In this document: positions 1 through 11,600 of the stretch, in pieces | How positions within the stretch are numbered: position 1 is the first letter of the stretch | How the letters are laid out: the number at the start of each line of letters is the position of its first letter | DNA from: Diadema setosum | Taxonomy: Eukaryota; Echinodermata; Echinoidea; Diadematoida; Diadematidae | Assembly: GCA_033980235.1 (NCBI GenBank) | Contig: CM067076.1 | Span: forward strand, 31,737,383-31,801,382 | DNA: 64,000 bases | Direction of reading: 5' to 3' | Position numbers and translations under genes: made by a program | Notes under the pieces: generated by a model | The model's database searches: none | What the model saw: only the letters and a program-made list of their open reading frames with translations | What the model was told of the DNA's origin: nothing

Positions 1-684
1 TGAGGATGCGGCCGCCCTTCTCAAAGTGGGCCACAAACCGCTCTGTCGTGTCCTTGTCAAGACTGCCATCGCCGGCTAGCACTACCAATGCACAATTGTC
101 CGACCACGGCTGGGTCAGGGTGCTGGGTTTGAGGAGATAGATCACATACTTGTCCTGTTCCAAGCAGTGCTGCAGGGCAGCCTCCACGGCTCCGTAAACC
201 TCATCCTCGACTTCTGATCCTGTGTATATCAGAACATTCGGCGGCTTACATATTCCGTCTTCCCCAGCAGCAGGGTCTTTATGCCTCAGCGACTTCGGGA
301 GGTTTCCGATCCCATTTGAAAGATTCCGCTCTCCATCTGGGAGAAAGACGCTGCCATCCGTTGCCCCAGCGACGTGGCTAGGGCTGTTTGGGAACTCCAC
401 GGAGACACCGCCGAGGTCGTCTTCGTCCAGCTCACCCGTGCTGGACAAGGAGCTCGAATTCTTCTGCTTCTGCTCCTCCATCTTGCGCACAAACTCGGAG
501 GAGTGCTTGCGGCGCAGGTACCTGTTCGGCTGCCGATGGAGCTGGGGCTTCTTGGCGGCTGCCTCCAGGGGCGACACCCTGTGGGGCGAGGCAGGGATGG
601 GCGGAGTCATGGCACCAGATGCCCCCTCCCCGACCTTTAACCTGTTGTCAACCAAGTTGAATGCTTGTCCCTGCACTTCCACAG
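1..684 (-). CDS. HLCS: Holocarboxylase synthetase, exon 4 (partial, continues past window edge)
   Basis: HLCS attaches biotin to carboxylases (acetyl-, propionyl-, pyruvate- and methylcrotonyl-CoA carboxylase) in cytosol and mitochondria. Read on the minus strand from 684, the exon is open for 227 codons with no stop. It follows a good acceptor (cttttctcag at 694-685) and starts with CT, completing an ACT codon with the last base of the previous exon. Its first ~140 residues are polar and low complexity (KKPQ, RKHSSEF, MEEQKQKNSSSLSS, DEDDLGG). The last ~80 contain PPNVLIYTGS, VIYLLKPSTL, QPWSDNCALVVLAG and AHFEKGGRIL. These match the amidotransferase-like N-terminal region of animal HLCS, where a similar order (NxLLYVGS, YxLY, DPWTDNCLLLVIA, LSQGGKVLG) is known. 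The BirA-like catalytic domain with the biotin/ATP site must lie beyond position 1. GC is much higher than in the introns. The plus-strand ORF across this interval is an antisense shadow. Confidence 0.92.
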
Positions 685-3600
685 CTGAGAAAAGAGGAAA
701 GAAGATTTAATAGCCACTGACACCACACATGACTACAACATCTTTCTTTTAGATTATATATGATCATATGTTCGTAGAGAAGACGCAAAGATTTTTCTGT
801 GATACCAAATGATCTGGCTTATGACTACTTTTGTTTGATTCTGCCAAACAACCATCAAAAAGCCCTATGTACTGTCGGCAATTCACCAGCCCACTTTCCC
901 TAATACAATGTATCATCTGATATCTAACATACATTGTATGCACTAGCCCAAGGCACTGGTCAACACACGAAGAAAATCATGGTCTTGGTGTTTGCTTGCC
1001 AGCAAGTCTGAAGGGTTCTCACATCACCGACACAAAAGCCTTGAAGTTGCAGGTACTGTCTTGCATGAGATTAGTGCACAAAGAAAATGGTGGCATCAAA
1101 AAGCAAATCAAAAAGCAGTAGGCTTTTCCCAACTTGGTCAAGTTCAATGTGCCATTGATAGACAGCATGAAACTGACTGAACTCATATTCAGCTTTTGTA
1201 AAATAAATTCTCTGCAATGTGGAAATTTTAGAGTATTTCACACAGCCAGAGGCTAGTGCAAAAATAAAAGCATGCAAATATTTTTGCGTGCCATAAGTTC
1301 CAATAGTTAATGTCCCAAATCTGCAGAAATAGAAACATGTAAAATTCATCCCAGCTGAGTGCAAAAATTACTTGCACAAAAATACCCAATTTCACAATAC
1401 CACACCGTAGTTGTACATGTAGGGTCCTACACGATATGATGCCCAAATGTGCAAAAGAAATGCTACAAAGTGTCATTGGCAGATCAAACTGAATTGGTCT
1501 GATCATCACTTTGCCTGTAGCAGGGCAATGAGCTCTTGTCATCTGTGTAACATCCTGACCAAATGATCAACTTTTCAACAACAATAACGCAAATAATCAA
1601 GAAAAATGATACTTAAGTCACAAAAGTAATCACTATCACACATGTAATATATCAGAGTGATCACACTGATGCTTATCTTACAATAGTAAACATTATAGTG
1701 ATGATAGCAACAATGATTCATACAGTAGTAATTCTGTTATTACTACAATTACTACAAACAATAGCAATTTATCATAATAACAATAACAATAAAAGTGAAG
1801 TCAACAATTGTCATCACTGACACAGACAAAATCTTATCCATGAAGGGGGGGGGGGGGGAAGGATCTGAGACTGTAGTATGAGGTGACACAGTGAGATGAA
1901 AGGGGAAGACCAGGTGACATCTTGGATGTCCCAAGATGACACGAGGATTATTGTGCTGTCAACCACAGCGTCCCTTCTCCCAAACCTCCAAATCCATCCC
2001 AACAAGAACAGAAAGAATGCTGGATGAAGCGTAATGGAAGGCTCCCCACACTCCATTAGATGCACGCTCTCAAAAATCCCGTTAATAGCTCGGCAGGCAG
2101 ACATTCAGAAACATCATGAAAGGCGCCATTTACCCAACTGATGGAATTCAATCCAACACACTTCAACCTGATGAGATCTTAATGCACCCCAGGGGCTAAG
2201 AAAACATGGACTGTCCTTTTCCACAGTTCCACAGGAGCTTTTTTCCTCGACAAATGAAGACTAAAGAGCTAAGAATGCCTTGATTGAAGGAGCGCCATTA
2301 TCGAATTTGGGTCAAATGGGAACATAACGAGACGGTGAGATGCAATTTCCTAGCGAGACAATACAAGTTATTTGGCCCAAATCACTCCTCGTTATCACAA
2401 AATGAGCAAAGGTCTGTGGCATTACGCTCTTTCTGGAGACAGCAAAGGTCAAGTATTTCTGTGTCAGATCAGTTTAACCAGTTAGTGACTAAACTTCAAA
2501 CTTTGACAAGAGTTTCACTCTTTAGGCTTCAATAAAGCACCTTTAATACACACTCTACGGATAGTACTTGCAGTGAGGCACAAAATTATAAAAACTTATG
2601 CGATTACAATATTAAAGCACTCTAACCTTAACAAATCTTGACAAAAACATACAATATATAATTTCTCTGGTAACCAGCTTTCTTGGCCTTTTCTGTGGGA
2701 CATTCTTGAACAAAAAAGCAAGACAAAGTCATATAACTATTAACAAACTTGAAATACATTGATCTCAGTTTCTGAGGTTTTTAGAGTCAAATCAATGGCT
2801 TTTGTACATTTTGGTCGCATAATCACATAAATGGATATTGCATACAGTAACAGATGATTATAATGACTGCTTGTGAGGATAGGTCTACATATTTTGTGTT
2901 TTTGACCAATGATAACGTTGCATTTTGTACATATTCAATCTCTTCAAGAAACATGTCCAGACCAAATTTAACAAAACACGATCCAAATCGCACCAGTTCA
3001 CATTGAAAAGTGGCAATGCAAATTGCACTGGTTTGAGAATCATAATACAGTTCGACCTCGATTATCCGGCCTCCTTTTATCCGGAAATCTCTATTATCCG
3101 GACGCGTTCACGCAGTGAAGGACTTTTTTTCATCCAAAAATTGAGAAAAAACAGTGACTTTCATGGATCTATTTCACTAATTTCATAAGATGTGCATGAT
3201 AGGTTTCTCAATATCTAACGAGGTAAAACACGTATGATTTTCACATAAAGATAATACTTTATTTTTGTGAAGAAGGGACTACAATTTTGCGCAGGCTAGC
3301 ATAGATTACACCACCGTTTGCGGGGTACGCTACCTGCCTAGCTCCCAGTGCACTGGGATGGCAGCTTGGATGGCAGCTATATATACATTAACATTGTGTC
3401 TCCCATATCCAGCCAATTCGCTTATCCCAATGAGCGTCGGTCCCGACATGGCCGGATAATCGAGGTCGAACTGTAGATAAACTCTTAAACTGTACATGCC
3501 CGAGTGTTGGAGTTTGACCTGACTTTAGCCCGACTGTCTTGCATGCGTTGTATTATGGGATATAAAAATCTGGTATGATTTTGCACAGCATTCACACCTA

Positions 3601-5856
3601 CTTTATATCACAAGAAAATAGTGACTATTCACACAAAAGCATGATTTTTTTCCCCCAAGCATCGCACTTTTATAAGTGTGTCACGGATCACAATTAGCAT
3701 CTCAATTCTAGTTGCAATTATTATGTCCAAACACATAAAAAAAATGGGTTTTTGCCTTGCAATTCAAATCACAACCTAAATAATCACAGCTATTATGGTG
3801 GCTGTGTGTAAGTGCCTAATATTACTATTCTATTCACACAAGGAGTAGGATAGAGGGTACTGTAACCCTCTGTCAATCAAATTTTGTAGTACATACTTCT
3901 CATCAGATTTGCAGTCACCTGCTGCACTGTCATATAAGCCTACATAATTGTAAAAAGGTCACTACACAAAACCTTTTTGTTACTGGGATTAATCGTCTGC
4001 AAATGTCCATGTATGTATTTGCATCCATTTCCATGTTATTTACTATGCAGAAATATTCTCTTGAAAATCCAGCATGGCATGAAGAGATGTACAACTTAAT
4101 TAATTACCCCAGATCAATTATCTCTACATACAGTGTATTCTACAAGTACACAAGTTACAGTGTATGACCTGGCTGCATTACAATACTTCATAAATGGCTT
4201 TAGTGCAGTACAGTGTACATAGCCTGCAAAACACACATTACATATCTGTGTATGTTTACACCATGCTACTACAATGTATAGTGTCTGTACATACACAGAT
4301 ACCTGTCCATTGGCTTCTGTTCATCACAACAACAGATAAAAGCTCATATTTGCTGTCATGGCAACCATAAATAGCTCCACACTGTATGAATACACAACTG
4401 GAGCATGGTATCCAAAGAGGGTTTGCTATGATACATGAAAAGGATTGGTATTAGTGAGTCTTGTTAGGAATTAGCGAGTGCTTCTGAACAACAAAAATGG
4501 AAAATTGGTGAGTGTGCGGCTTACCAAGCATCCTTCACGAAATGTAGAAAAACACATCAGAGTAATTGTTGTACTGGCATCCTTTTTTCTACTCTGATAT
4601 GTGATCTATATTTGATGCTCAATCAATCATTTGTACAAAACAAAAAGGATTGGCCTACAAGTATTGAATAAATCATCTTCCGGATGGTGACCACTATGCA
4701 AAGACTGAATGAAAATACCTAGCTGCTGCAGCACTCACAAAATATTCATTAACAACTACTACGCTGTGCGTGAGAACTTGACAAATATCCATTGTTATCT
4801 GTACGGAGATAAATCAAACTCCACACAATCACTCTCCAGTTTAACGCTTGCTGAATAATTGAAATCTATTTCTGTTACTGGTATCCAATACATCGCATGC
4901 TATCTGGTTGGATGGCTTTTCACAAAATAATAACGGACATGAAACTTTTAGCATGGCATGGCGTTTTGTTTTTGTTGTTGTTTTTTTTTTTCCACTGAAG
5001 AGGATGTAGTAGGCTGCCTCTATCTTAAAGCATTTTCAATATCTCAGGGAAACCAGCTCTCTTTACATTTGGCAGGATATCTCCCGGACGGAGGCTTTTT
5101 TCGCAAAATCTCCCACTCTCTCGCTCAAGTTTGAATTTCTCCCACTTTAGCTGTGTGCATCATGCCTAAGAGGTATAATATTTATTCTCAAGATTAAAAT
5201 TAGCTTTCTCCCGCCCAACTGTACAATGTAGTTTCATCATACATAAGTTGTACATGTTCAAGCTATGGCTAAAACAGCACCAGAATACATCCAAAGCACC
5301 AGAATAGCACCTAATCCTTGACTCACGATAATCAAAAATAGATAAACGGATCGGTAAAAGTTTTGTTTAAAAAAATGAAAAGGTGAAAGCTATAAAATCC
5401 TTAAGTTGCACATGCAGAAAAAAAAAACATCAAATACATAAAAACAGTGATAATGTTCACAGGCACATACAAGCGTGTATGCAAACTAGATGAAGTTTTG
5501 ATATAATCACTTAAGGACCCTCCCATAGCTCGGTACACAAAGCATTATTAAAATTGTGTACATAATATGCAAATTCAGCAACTATTACATGCATACTGTA
5601 TAAGTCCTACCCCTTAAGACTCACCAGTGATAGGTGATTACAACAATGTTTTGATTTCATGCAAAAGATAAAAGCAAATTTATTCTTATTCCATTTAAAA
5701 AATAATTTTTTCTTATTCCATTAAAAAAAAAACAAAAAAAAACAGAAGGCCTTTAGCAGGATTTTCAGATTGCACCACCATCTCATCTCATTTGCATGGA
5801 TACACAAATGGTTGCTATGGCAATGCTAGGAGGGTGGGAGGGGGGGGGGCACTCAC
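685..5856 (-). other. HLCS intron 3
   Basis: The intron has a strong donor (A|GTGAGT at 5856-5851) and acceptor (ending at 685). A run of ten Gs at 5840-5849 on the plus strand (Cs on the sense strand) lies just inside the donor. A pogo-like element occupies 3048-3473. The rest is AT-rich, with short homopolymers (G14 near 1845, T11 near 4980, A-rich near 5725) and no coding potential I can support at 685-3047 or 3474-5856. Confidence 0.85.
3048..3473. mobile_element. Pogo/Tigger-like non-autonomous element, copy 1 (426 bp)
   Basis: The ends are inverted repeats starting CAGTTCGACCTCGATTATCC, flanked on both sides by TA (3046-3047 and 3474-3475), as expected for a TA target duplication. Further inward are extra copies of the word TATCCGG in both orientations. 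CAGT-initiated TIRs with an ACCTCGATTATCC core are typical of pogo/Tigger elements. There is no transposase ORF, so it would need a transposase in trans. It lies inside HLCS intron 3. Copies at 25231 and 62665 belong to a related but distinct subfamily. Confidence 0.8.
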
Positions 5857-6034
5857 TGAGCATCTGATCCACCAGGAGGCCGTCATCAAGCTCCAGGAAG
5901 CCCTCCATGTAGGCCGTGCCGATGCGGGAGAAGTTCTCCTTGCTGGCCTGCACCAGGATCCCGAAGGGCTCGCCGGACTTCCAGGCAAGGGGCGTGGTCA
6001 GGTCCGACAGCTTGACCACACGGTCCGGAGGAAC
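5857..6034 (-). CDS. HLCS: HLCS exon 3
   Basis: This 178-nt exon has 59 codons plus one base. The acceptor is taccacaacag ending at 6035 and the donor is A|GTGAGT at 5856. It begins in phase 0 (Val-Pro-Pro-Asp) and ends in phase 1; its last A joins CT of the next exon to give Thr. The sequence includes RVVKLSDLTTPLAWKSGE, GILVQASKENFSRIG and YMEGFLELDDGLL. I do not recognise a named domain; it belongs to the region before the BPL N-terminal domain. Assignment to HLCS rests on strand, perfect phase compatibility with both neighbours and high GC/codon-like composition. The antisense plus-strand ORF of 84 codons is a shadow. Confidence 0.85.
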
Positions 6035-7450
6035 CTGTTGTGGTAATTGCAGAAAATGAAAAACAACAACAATGAATACTTAATTGGTTAGCATATGATG
6101 GATTTGATTTCAATTTTTATTTTTCATCTTCATTTAGATACAAAGTTTGTATTTGGAATTCTCGGTATCGCCAATACCTAAGTGCTGTGCGCAGAGCAAC
6201 GTTTTAGATGCATTATGGGATAGCTCAGGGGACAAACTTGCCCGAAGTTTTGGCTGGATATGCACTCAGGTCACGTTCTGTCTTTATCCAGGGGTATTTT
6301 TTTGTTGAAGATTTCTTCCCTTTCTATCATGTGACCAGCACATTGAAGCCTTGCTGTAGTGAACCACAACTCTGATGACCACAAATCAGTAAAATTTAGA
6401 AACTTTCAACTCTTTTAAAGCAGAATTACAGCCAAGAAAAAATGAGAAACAATGGAAAAGCAGACAAATAACTTCACTGAATCCTACGGAAACTGCAGTG
6501 TGCACGAGATAAATAAAGCGGAAGCGACAATAGCACCAAGGAATCCCAGAGTAGTGCATCTGTGACAGGGCTCTTTAGCGTGCGCAGAAGTTTTCTGTGC
6601 ATTGGCGATACCACAAACTGAATAAGGTTGTGGATATTAACTGATGTGGATTGATATGATTTGATCACAGCTGATGTGACCTAAGAAAGGATCTAAATCA
6701 TTCTAAATGATTTGATTTCACTATAAACAGTCATGCTAATGATGTGCCCGTGTAGACACCAACAAATTCCCACACATAGGTTCATTGCAGAAGCCAGGCA
6801 TGTATAATGATGGTGACATTGCTTTCAGTAGTATATTTCACAGATGTTTCTTCTGGGATGAATTTGAGATCCACTACATTGATACAGAAATTACAATTAA
6901 AAAAAAGTACTGAAGCCAATGAGAGAATTGATTTCACAAACACATCCTTCCAATGTTTTCTTTACTCCAACTGTGCACTTTCAAGCACCTGCACGCACAT
7001 TCACCACCATCACACAGCAGAGTTTATTTTCCCCTGCTATCTTCGCAGCAGAATTTGTATTGTTACGAATTTAATACGTCCCTACCTTTTCCTCGGGCCG
7101 GCAATCTTTTCAAGCAATGCTTACAAATGGCGGCCATCTGTATTATTGCTTCTTAAATGTAATACTGTTATTGTAATCCCTGCTGCACAGACATGCACAC
7201 TGTAATATTATATCATTAATTTCCTTTTATATCGTTGTTTATGCAAGTCAAACGACTCTGTTTCAAATACACTTTGTATGTTTCCCATGTTCATGATTAT
7301 GTAATGTTGATTTGCAGAAAATAAAGTATCTATCAAACAAACTGTGAAATCAAAGCTACAATTTGCGATGCTATGAAAGGATCTTTTCTCAAACTATTTT
7401 ATGTGATTTGAACTAAAACAAATTAAAAACAGAAAAACATCTTTTACAAA

Positions 7451-7510
7451 TAATAATAATGATAATAAATGATACTTATATAGCGCTTCATAAAGATGTT
7501 TCTAAGCGCA
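7451..7510. repeat. TAATAA run followed by a TTATATAGCGC...AAGCGC motif
   Basis: An AATAATAATGATAATAA run is followed by ACTTATATAGCGCTTC and, 25 bases later, CTAAGCGCATTA. The pattern 'TTATATAGCGC ... AAGCGC' next to a TAA-rich run recurs as a repeat tail in many marine animal genomes. This could be the truncated end of a dispersed repeat. The classification is tentative. Confidence 0.35.
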
Positions 7511-7734
7511 TTATAACTTCTTTATTTTTAGGCAATATACTTCCACATTTCAGAAGGAATACAATGATATAGCCAGCTTTTTGTGACAAATTCCATCACC
7601 ATAGTTAAAGATCTTTCTTTAAAGATCTTTACTTCATCTTTTGTGTTTACCATCAAATTCCATCCCACCCCCACTGAACCTTTTTCTTTGAATCCCATTT
7701 GTGTAAATAAAAAAAACTTTTGCTGCTTAATGTC

Positions 7735-7870
7735 TTTATACAGAGAGAGAGAGAAAAAAAAGAAGAAAATGGTTGAGGAAGAGAGAAACATAAAGAAAGA
7801 AATAACAAAGTGAAAAATATGAGAGAAAGAGACAGAGAAAAAAAAAATGACAACATGTGGGAAAACAATA
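7735..7870. repeat. A/G-rich low-complexity tract
   Basis: An almost pure purine stretch on the plus strand (GAGA and AAAGAAA runs), about 130 bp, inside intron 2. The serine/phenylalanine-rich ORFs predicted on the minus strand here are by-products of the tract. Confidence 0.8.
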
Positions 7871-8229
7871 GAAAAGCAAAAAACAAAATGAAACAAAAAC
7901 AAAACCCCATAATTTAGAGTGACAGGTGTACTTTCAATCTCCATTCCAAATTCATGACTTGGGACTTGGTATGTTGAGGTATTACAAAGACAGAGGCAAT
8001 AAACCTCTGTAATAATCCCTCCCTGTGGAGACTGAATGGAATCATCCTCAACCTGTCACTGTTTGCACCCTGTAATGATTGCTGGTCCGAGTAATGCTTA
8101 TCAGATTTGTCTGACGGATCGGCAGAGAATACAAAGTTCTGTACCTCGGAGAAAGTTCCATTATAGGCACAGTAAAATTTGACTGGGTTGGAATAAGTTT
8201 GTTTTAGAAAAGATGGCAAGAAATATGTG

Positions 8230-8322
8230 TTAACCCTTTGAGGATGAGTCCCGAGTATACTCATGCAGGTGTCTATGGGAAATGCATGTTGTAGCAAAAT
8301 CAGTCCCTCGTCAACGGGTTAA
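8230..8322. mobile_element. piggyBac-like palindromic MITE, copy 1 (93 bp)
   Basis: It begins TTAACCCTTTGAGGATGAGT and ends GTCAACGGGTTAA. Inside are CCGAGTATACTC and the word AGGTGTCTATGGGAAA, both shared by the other copies. TTAA at both ends followed by CCC fits a piggyBac-type target and terminus. It has no coding capacity. Family copies: 10359, 32936, 48182 (inverted) and 51249 (inverted). Confidence 0.75.
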
Positions 8323-8578
8323 CAATGTTCAATTGTCTGAAAAAAGATCACAGAGCACACAGGCCCTATTGGTGGCAGCCAATGTCAATCTGCCCTTAAA
8401 CCTCTCCACAAGATATCAGCAGTGTTGACACACTACAAGTATCAAAAATCATTTCTTGTTTGTTAGCTGAACAAGAACAAAAATGGATCATGAGGCCTAC
8501 TCTCACAGGAAAATATTGTAACATTGATGTTTGACCTTTTCTTTCTCATTGAGATGAAAAATGGTTGTGTTATGGCAC

Positions 8579-9064
8579 TTAAAGGGCCCCTGAAATCCAA
8601 ATGCATGTTGATTAGTGTTGATTTATGATACCCTCAACATCACTTTTGCGGTAAAATAAATATCTAGAAACATTCCATATATTTTTAACGATTTTTTTCT
8701 TCTATTTTTCTTCAGAATACTTGGGAACGCCCACAAAAAATCCTTCCAAACCAATCAATATTAATATTCTTGAGATGACATCATCTGTCAATCATTGCTA
8801 AAGTACTGAAATGTTTAACAAAAGACATTGGAATGCACCTTCCTCTCGACTCAGCATAACTTGCATGTTTCTGTCATATTAATGTGACTAACAAAAGACA
8901 TGGCAAGGGAACATGCAGGTTATGCTGAGTCGAGGGGAAGGTACATTCCAATCGTTAAAAATATATGGAATGTTTCTAGATATTCGTTTCACTGCAAAAG
9001 TGATGTTGAGGGTATCATAAATCAACACAAATCAACATGCATTTGGATTTCAGGGCCCCTTTAA
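8579..9064. mobile_element. TTAA-flanked long foldback element (486 bp)
   Basis: The left end TTAAAGGGCCCCTGAAATCC is mirrored by GGATTTCAGGGCCCCTTTAA at the right. The arms continue to pair over roughly 150-200 bp: GATACCCTCAACATCACTTT against AAAGTGATGTTGAGGGTATC, and a second inverted pair around the sequence ACTCAGCATAAC. TTAA at both ends suggests a TTAA target duplication, as in Kolobok or piggyBac elements; the AGGG start favours Kolobok-like. It is non-coding. A transcript through intron 2 would fold into a very long hairpin. Confidence 0.75.
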
Positions 9065-9138
9065 GGAAAGCACTGAATTCTCAGAACTATAAATAATATG
9101 TGTGAATAGGGCTATAATCTGCTGATTGCAACTATTTT

Positions 9139-9289
9139 ACAAATAGTGAATGGTCACGAGTGCAATGGTACGAGATTTCGCACGAGGTGAAAGATAGAGG
9201 CACTCTATTCAACGAGGCGAATGCGCCTCATCTTTCACCGAGTGCGAAATCTCGTTCCATTGCACGAGTAAAGACCATACACTATTTGT
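9139..9289. repeat. 151-bp foldback (inverted repeat)
   Basis: The arm ACAAATAGTGAATGGTC... pairs with ...GACCATACACTATTTGT. The arms also contain GTGCAATGG / CCATTGCAC and GAGATTTCGCAC / GTGCGAAATCTC. The loop is about 40 bp. It is a probable MITE, but no clear target duplication was seen. Confidence 0.65.
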
Positions 9290-10358
9290 TTTATACAACA
9301 TCTCGAACGTCAACGAATTTGGAACTCACAGATTCTTGAATTTAGCACAGAAATGACAACCATTTTCCATGAAAGACGAATGAGTAGCCTCACAGTCTCA
9401 GTCACTGTGTACATTGTATGTACATGTTAACGTGTACATACGTATGCGAAACGAAGTTGTTTACAAAAAATAGTGACAAAAGTATGCGCTTGTAAGCGCG
9501 CTTGTACAATACTGTAGTTGTTGAGTGCACCCGGCACATGTTTGTTTATTGTGACATCAGAGCGCGTGCAATACAACATTTTGATCAAACCAAAATTGCA
9601 CGCTGAGACAGCCAGAGCGTGCAATAGAACCTTTCACTAAATGTCAAATGATGGGCAATCGACCAATCGGATAGCTACATTCTATAAAAAACTGTAATGG
9701 TATAATGGGAACACGGCTGCAGTAGGTACTATATAGGTTCATTGCATGGCCACAGGGAGTAATACAAGCATCCCAATGAAAGTCATGCAATTTTGATGGC
9801 AAAATTCACACAGGGATATAGAACAATATACTCTGGTGTGCACATGTACAATGCAATTATGGAAGTGAATGTTCGTCATGCCTCTTGACTCAACAACTTT
9901 TACTGCAATGTTGCAAATTTTTCAGTAGATGTACTAATATTAGAATCACCGTGGTATTATGCCACCGTGATTTGTTGATGCCATTCTCAATGGCAAAATA
10001 CCACCTGTAACAGATACCGTTGTATTAAATTCACTTGGTACTGTTGTCACTCAGGAAGTATTGTGGTATTTCTGGTAAAAGCATTGCACATATGACTGCA
10101 TATCAATCTCCAAAGGTCAAAGGCATGCAGTGTGTCAGGGTATGTGAGACAATACACTGCTGTATGATCAGTTGTATTTGATGACACAGTTCACACTCAA
10201 ATCTTGCACATGTGAAGTTTGATTTACAACCCTGTACATGTACCACAATATTTTGCAGTGTATGTATGTATTCCATGGTGTATTTCGGAGTGTATTTGCA
10301 TCCACACTACAAAATACTGCGTATTTCACCATGAATGAGAATGCACATAATGGTAACA

Positions 10359-10458
10359 TTAACCCATTGAGGACGGGTCCCGAGAATACTAGGGCAGGTG
10401 TCTATGGCAAATTCATGTTACCCTGTATGGAAAAACTATTCTGTCCTCATCGGGTTAA
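10359..10458. mobile_element. piggyBac-like palindromic MITE, copy 2 (100 bp), next to HLCS exon 2
   Basis: It starts TTAACCCATTGAGGACGGGT and ends CTCATCGGGTTAA, with the family word AGGTGTCTATGG inside. It lies 19 bp beyond the last base of HLCS exon 2, immediately after the donor, so a hairpin can form next to the 5' splice site. Confidence 0.8.
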
Positions 10459-10477
10459 CAGTAACGAATTTCTGTAC

Positions 10478-10651
10478 CTTGCGGAGGGCCAGACGGCCGT
10501 AGCGATCCCTCTTCGGCGGCGATGCCTCCAGGAGGACGTAGAGGGATGAGGCGGACGAGGAAGGCGTGGCCAGGGAGGGGGAGGGACCTTTCTGGAAGGA
10601 GGGGGAGGATCCAATGAATGACGTCCACTCCTGGCTCAGGTTCACGGATTG
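10478..10651 (-). CDS. HLCS: HLCS exon 2 (tandem NAGNAG acceptor)
   Basis: The exon has 58 codons and is phase 0 at both ends, so it joins exon 1 (...TMTPK) and exon 3 (VPPD...) without shift. The acceptor reads ctcacccgagcag. Both GAG (cut before 10654) and CAG (cut before 10651) are possible, giving one extra Gln when GAG is used; CAG is the better site. The donor is AAG|GTACAG. Its product is Ser/Pro-rich then basic: LSQEWTSFIGSSPSF, LATPSSSASSLYVLLE and RDRYGRLALRK. No named domain was recognised. GC-rich with good codon character, unlike the surrounding intron. Assignment to HLCS is by strand and phase. Confidence 0.82.
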
Positions 10652-11039
10652 CTGCTCGGGTGAGACGGGGAGGAAGGAACAAATTTTTTTTTTTCTATGC
10701 AAGTCAAAAGAAGATCTTGTTTAATGGGGAAGAATTAAAGGGCCTGGGGAGGAGTGTTCGGTTGTGCAAAACATGCGAAAGAGAAGGTGTTTTGGGTATA
10801 AAATGAAAGGTAGATATTTAACTTAACATGTGTCAAAATATCTTGGAAATCGAAATCTTCTCAAATGTTTTAAAAAGCGAAAAACAAAACATACTTTTCT
10901 GGAAAAAGATCCTTCGATACGATGGCGATACGTATTTGAATAGCGGAATACTGCTTGTTGACTGCGGACATCAAGCCAACTTACAGCGAAATCAAGCCAA
11001 CATGCCGAGTGAGCTGCGGAACTGCTGTACTAGTAGTTA

Positions 11040-11600
11040 GAGCACGTTAGTTAGAGCAAGCTAGCTCTGACGCCGGCTGGCTGTGCCTATGGGCGCGGCC
11101 CCGGCGGCGAGCGCTGGCCGCATCACTTGCCATAACTCGCAGCAGTGCAAGCTCGAGAGCTAGCTAGCTTGCTGTACGATCTTGCATGCTGTGTACGAGT
11201 GTATGAGTTCGCGTTGTGTTTTCATTTGATGAGAGCGCTAACCTAAAATCAAAGGACTCCTAGATCCTCCGATTCTGATTCACATGTCCTTCTTCCGAGA
11301 TACTATGAGAGATAGTTCTATCGTCGGAAGACTCGGTAGGCTACGTGTCCTAAAAGCCATCAAACTCCATTACAAGATTCTTCATTGAGAAGTACGAGTA
11401 CCGAAAGCGGGATAGGTGAACGCGGTACTACGTAGCCCGACCAGACGCCGGGCTATTATACAGCGATCGACTGGGCTGTGCCTGTGTAGCTGTACGTAGA
11501 AACTTTTCCGGGTAAGGACACAGCCCAGTACGCAGTTACAGTGCTACCGTGCTTGCTTCGCACGGCGTCTGGTGACCTGGTCGGGCTATACGTAGAAAAA
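11040..11600. promoter_or_regulatory. CpG-rich patch in HLCS intron 1, possible promoter or enhancer
   Basis: CpG density rises sharply (GGGCGCGGCCCCGGCGGCGA near 11090, then many CGs up to 11575) against CpG-poor flanks. It lies about 400-950 bp upstream of exon 2 in sense direction, where an internal promoter could sit. Part of the signal comes from the foldback at 11428-11595, so transposon origin of the CpGs is an alternative. No TATA box was found. Confidence 0.35.
11428..11595. repeat. 168-bp CpG-rich foldback
   Basis: The left arm CTACGTAGCCCGACCAGACG pairs with the right arm GGCGTCTGGTGACCTGGTCGGGCTATACGTAG (mirror image with small interruptions), with a second inner pair around GGGCTGTG / CACAGCCC. 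It is probably a MITE; family unknown. Confidence 0.6.

Larger units (their letters stand above)
6035..10477 (-). other. HLCS intron 2
   Basis: The donor is AAG|GTACAG at 10477 and the acceptor ends at 6035. The intron contains an A/G-rich low-complexity patch (7735-7870), two piggyBac-like MITEs (8230-8322 and 10359-10458), a 486-bp foldback element (8579-9064) and a 151-bp foldback (9139-9289). In 6035-7450 and 9290-10358 I see no gene or RNA. Confidence 0.8.

Noticed and set aside
222..710. 162-codon plus-strand ORF at the left edge
   Set aside because: It is antisense to HLCS exon 4, whose minus-strand frame matches a known protein family.
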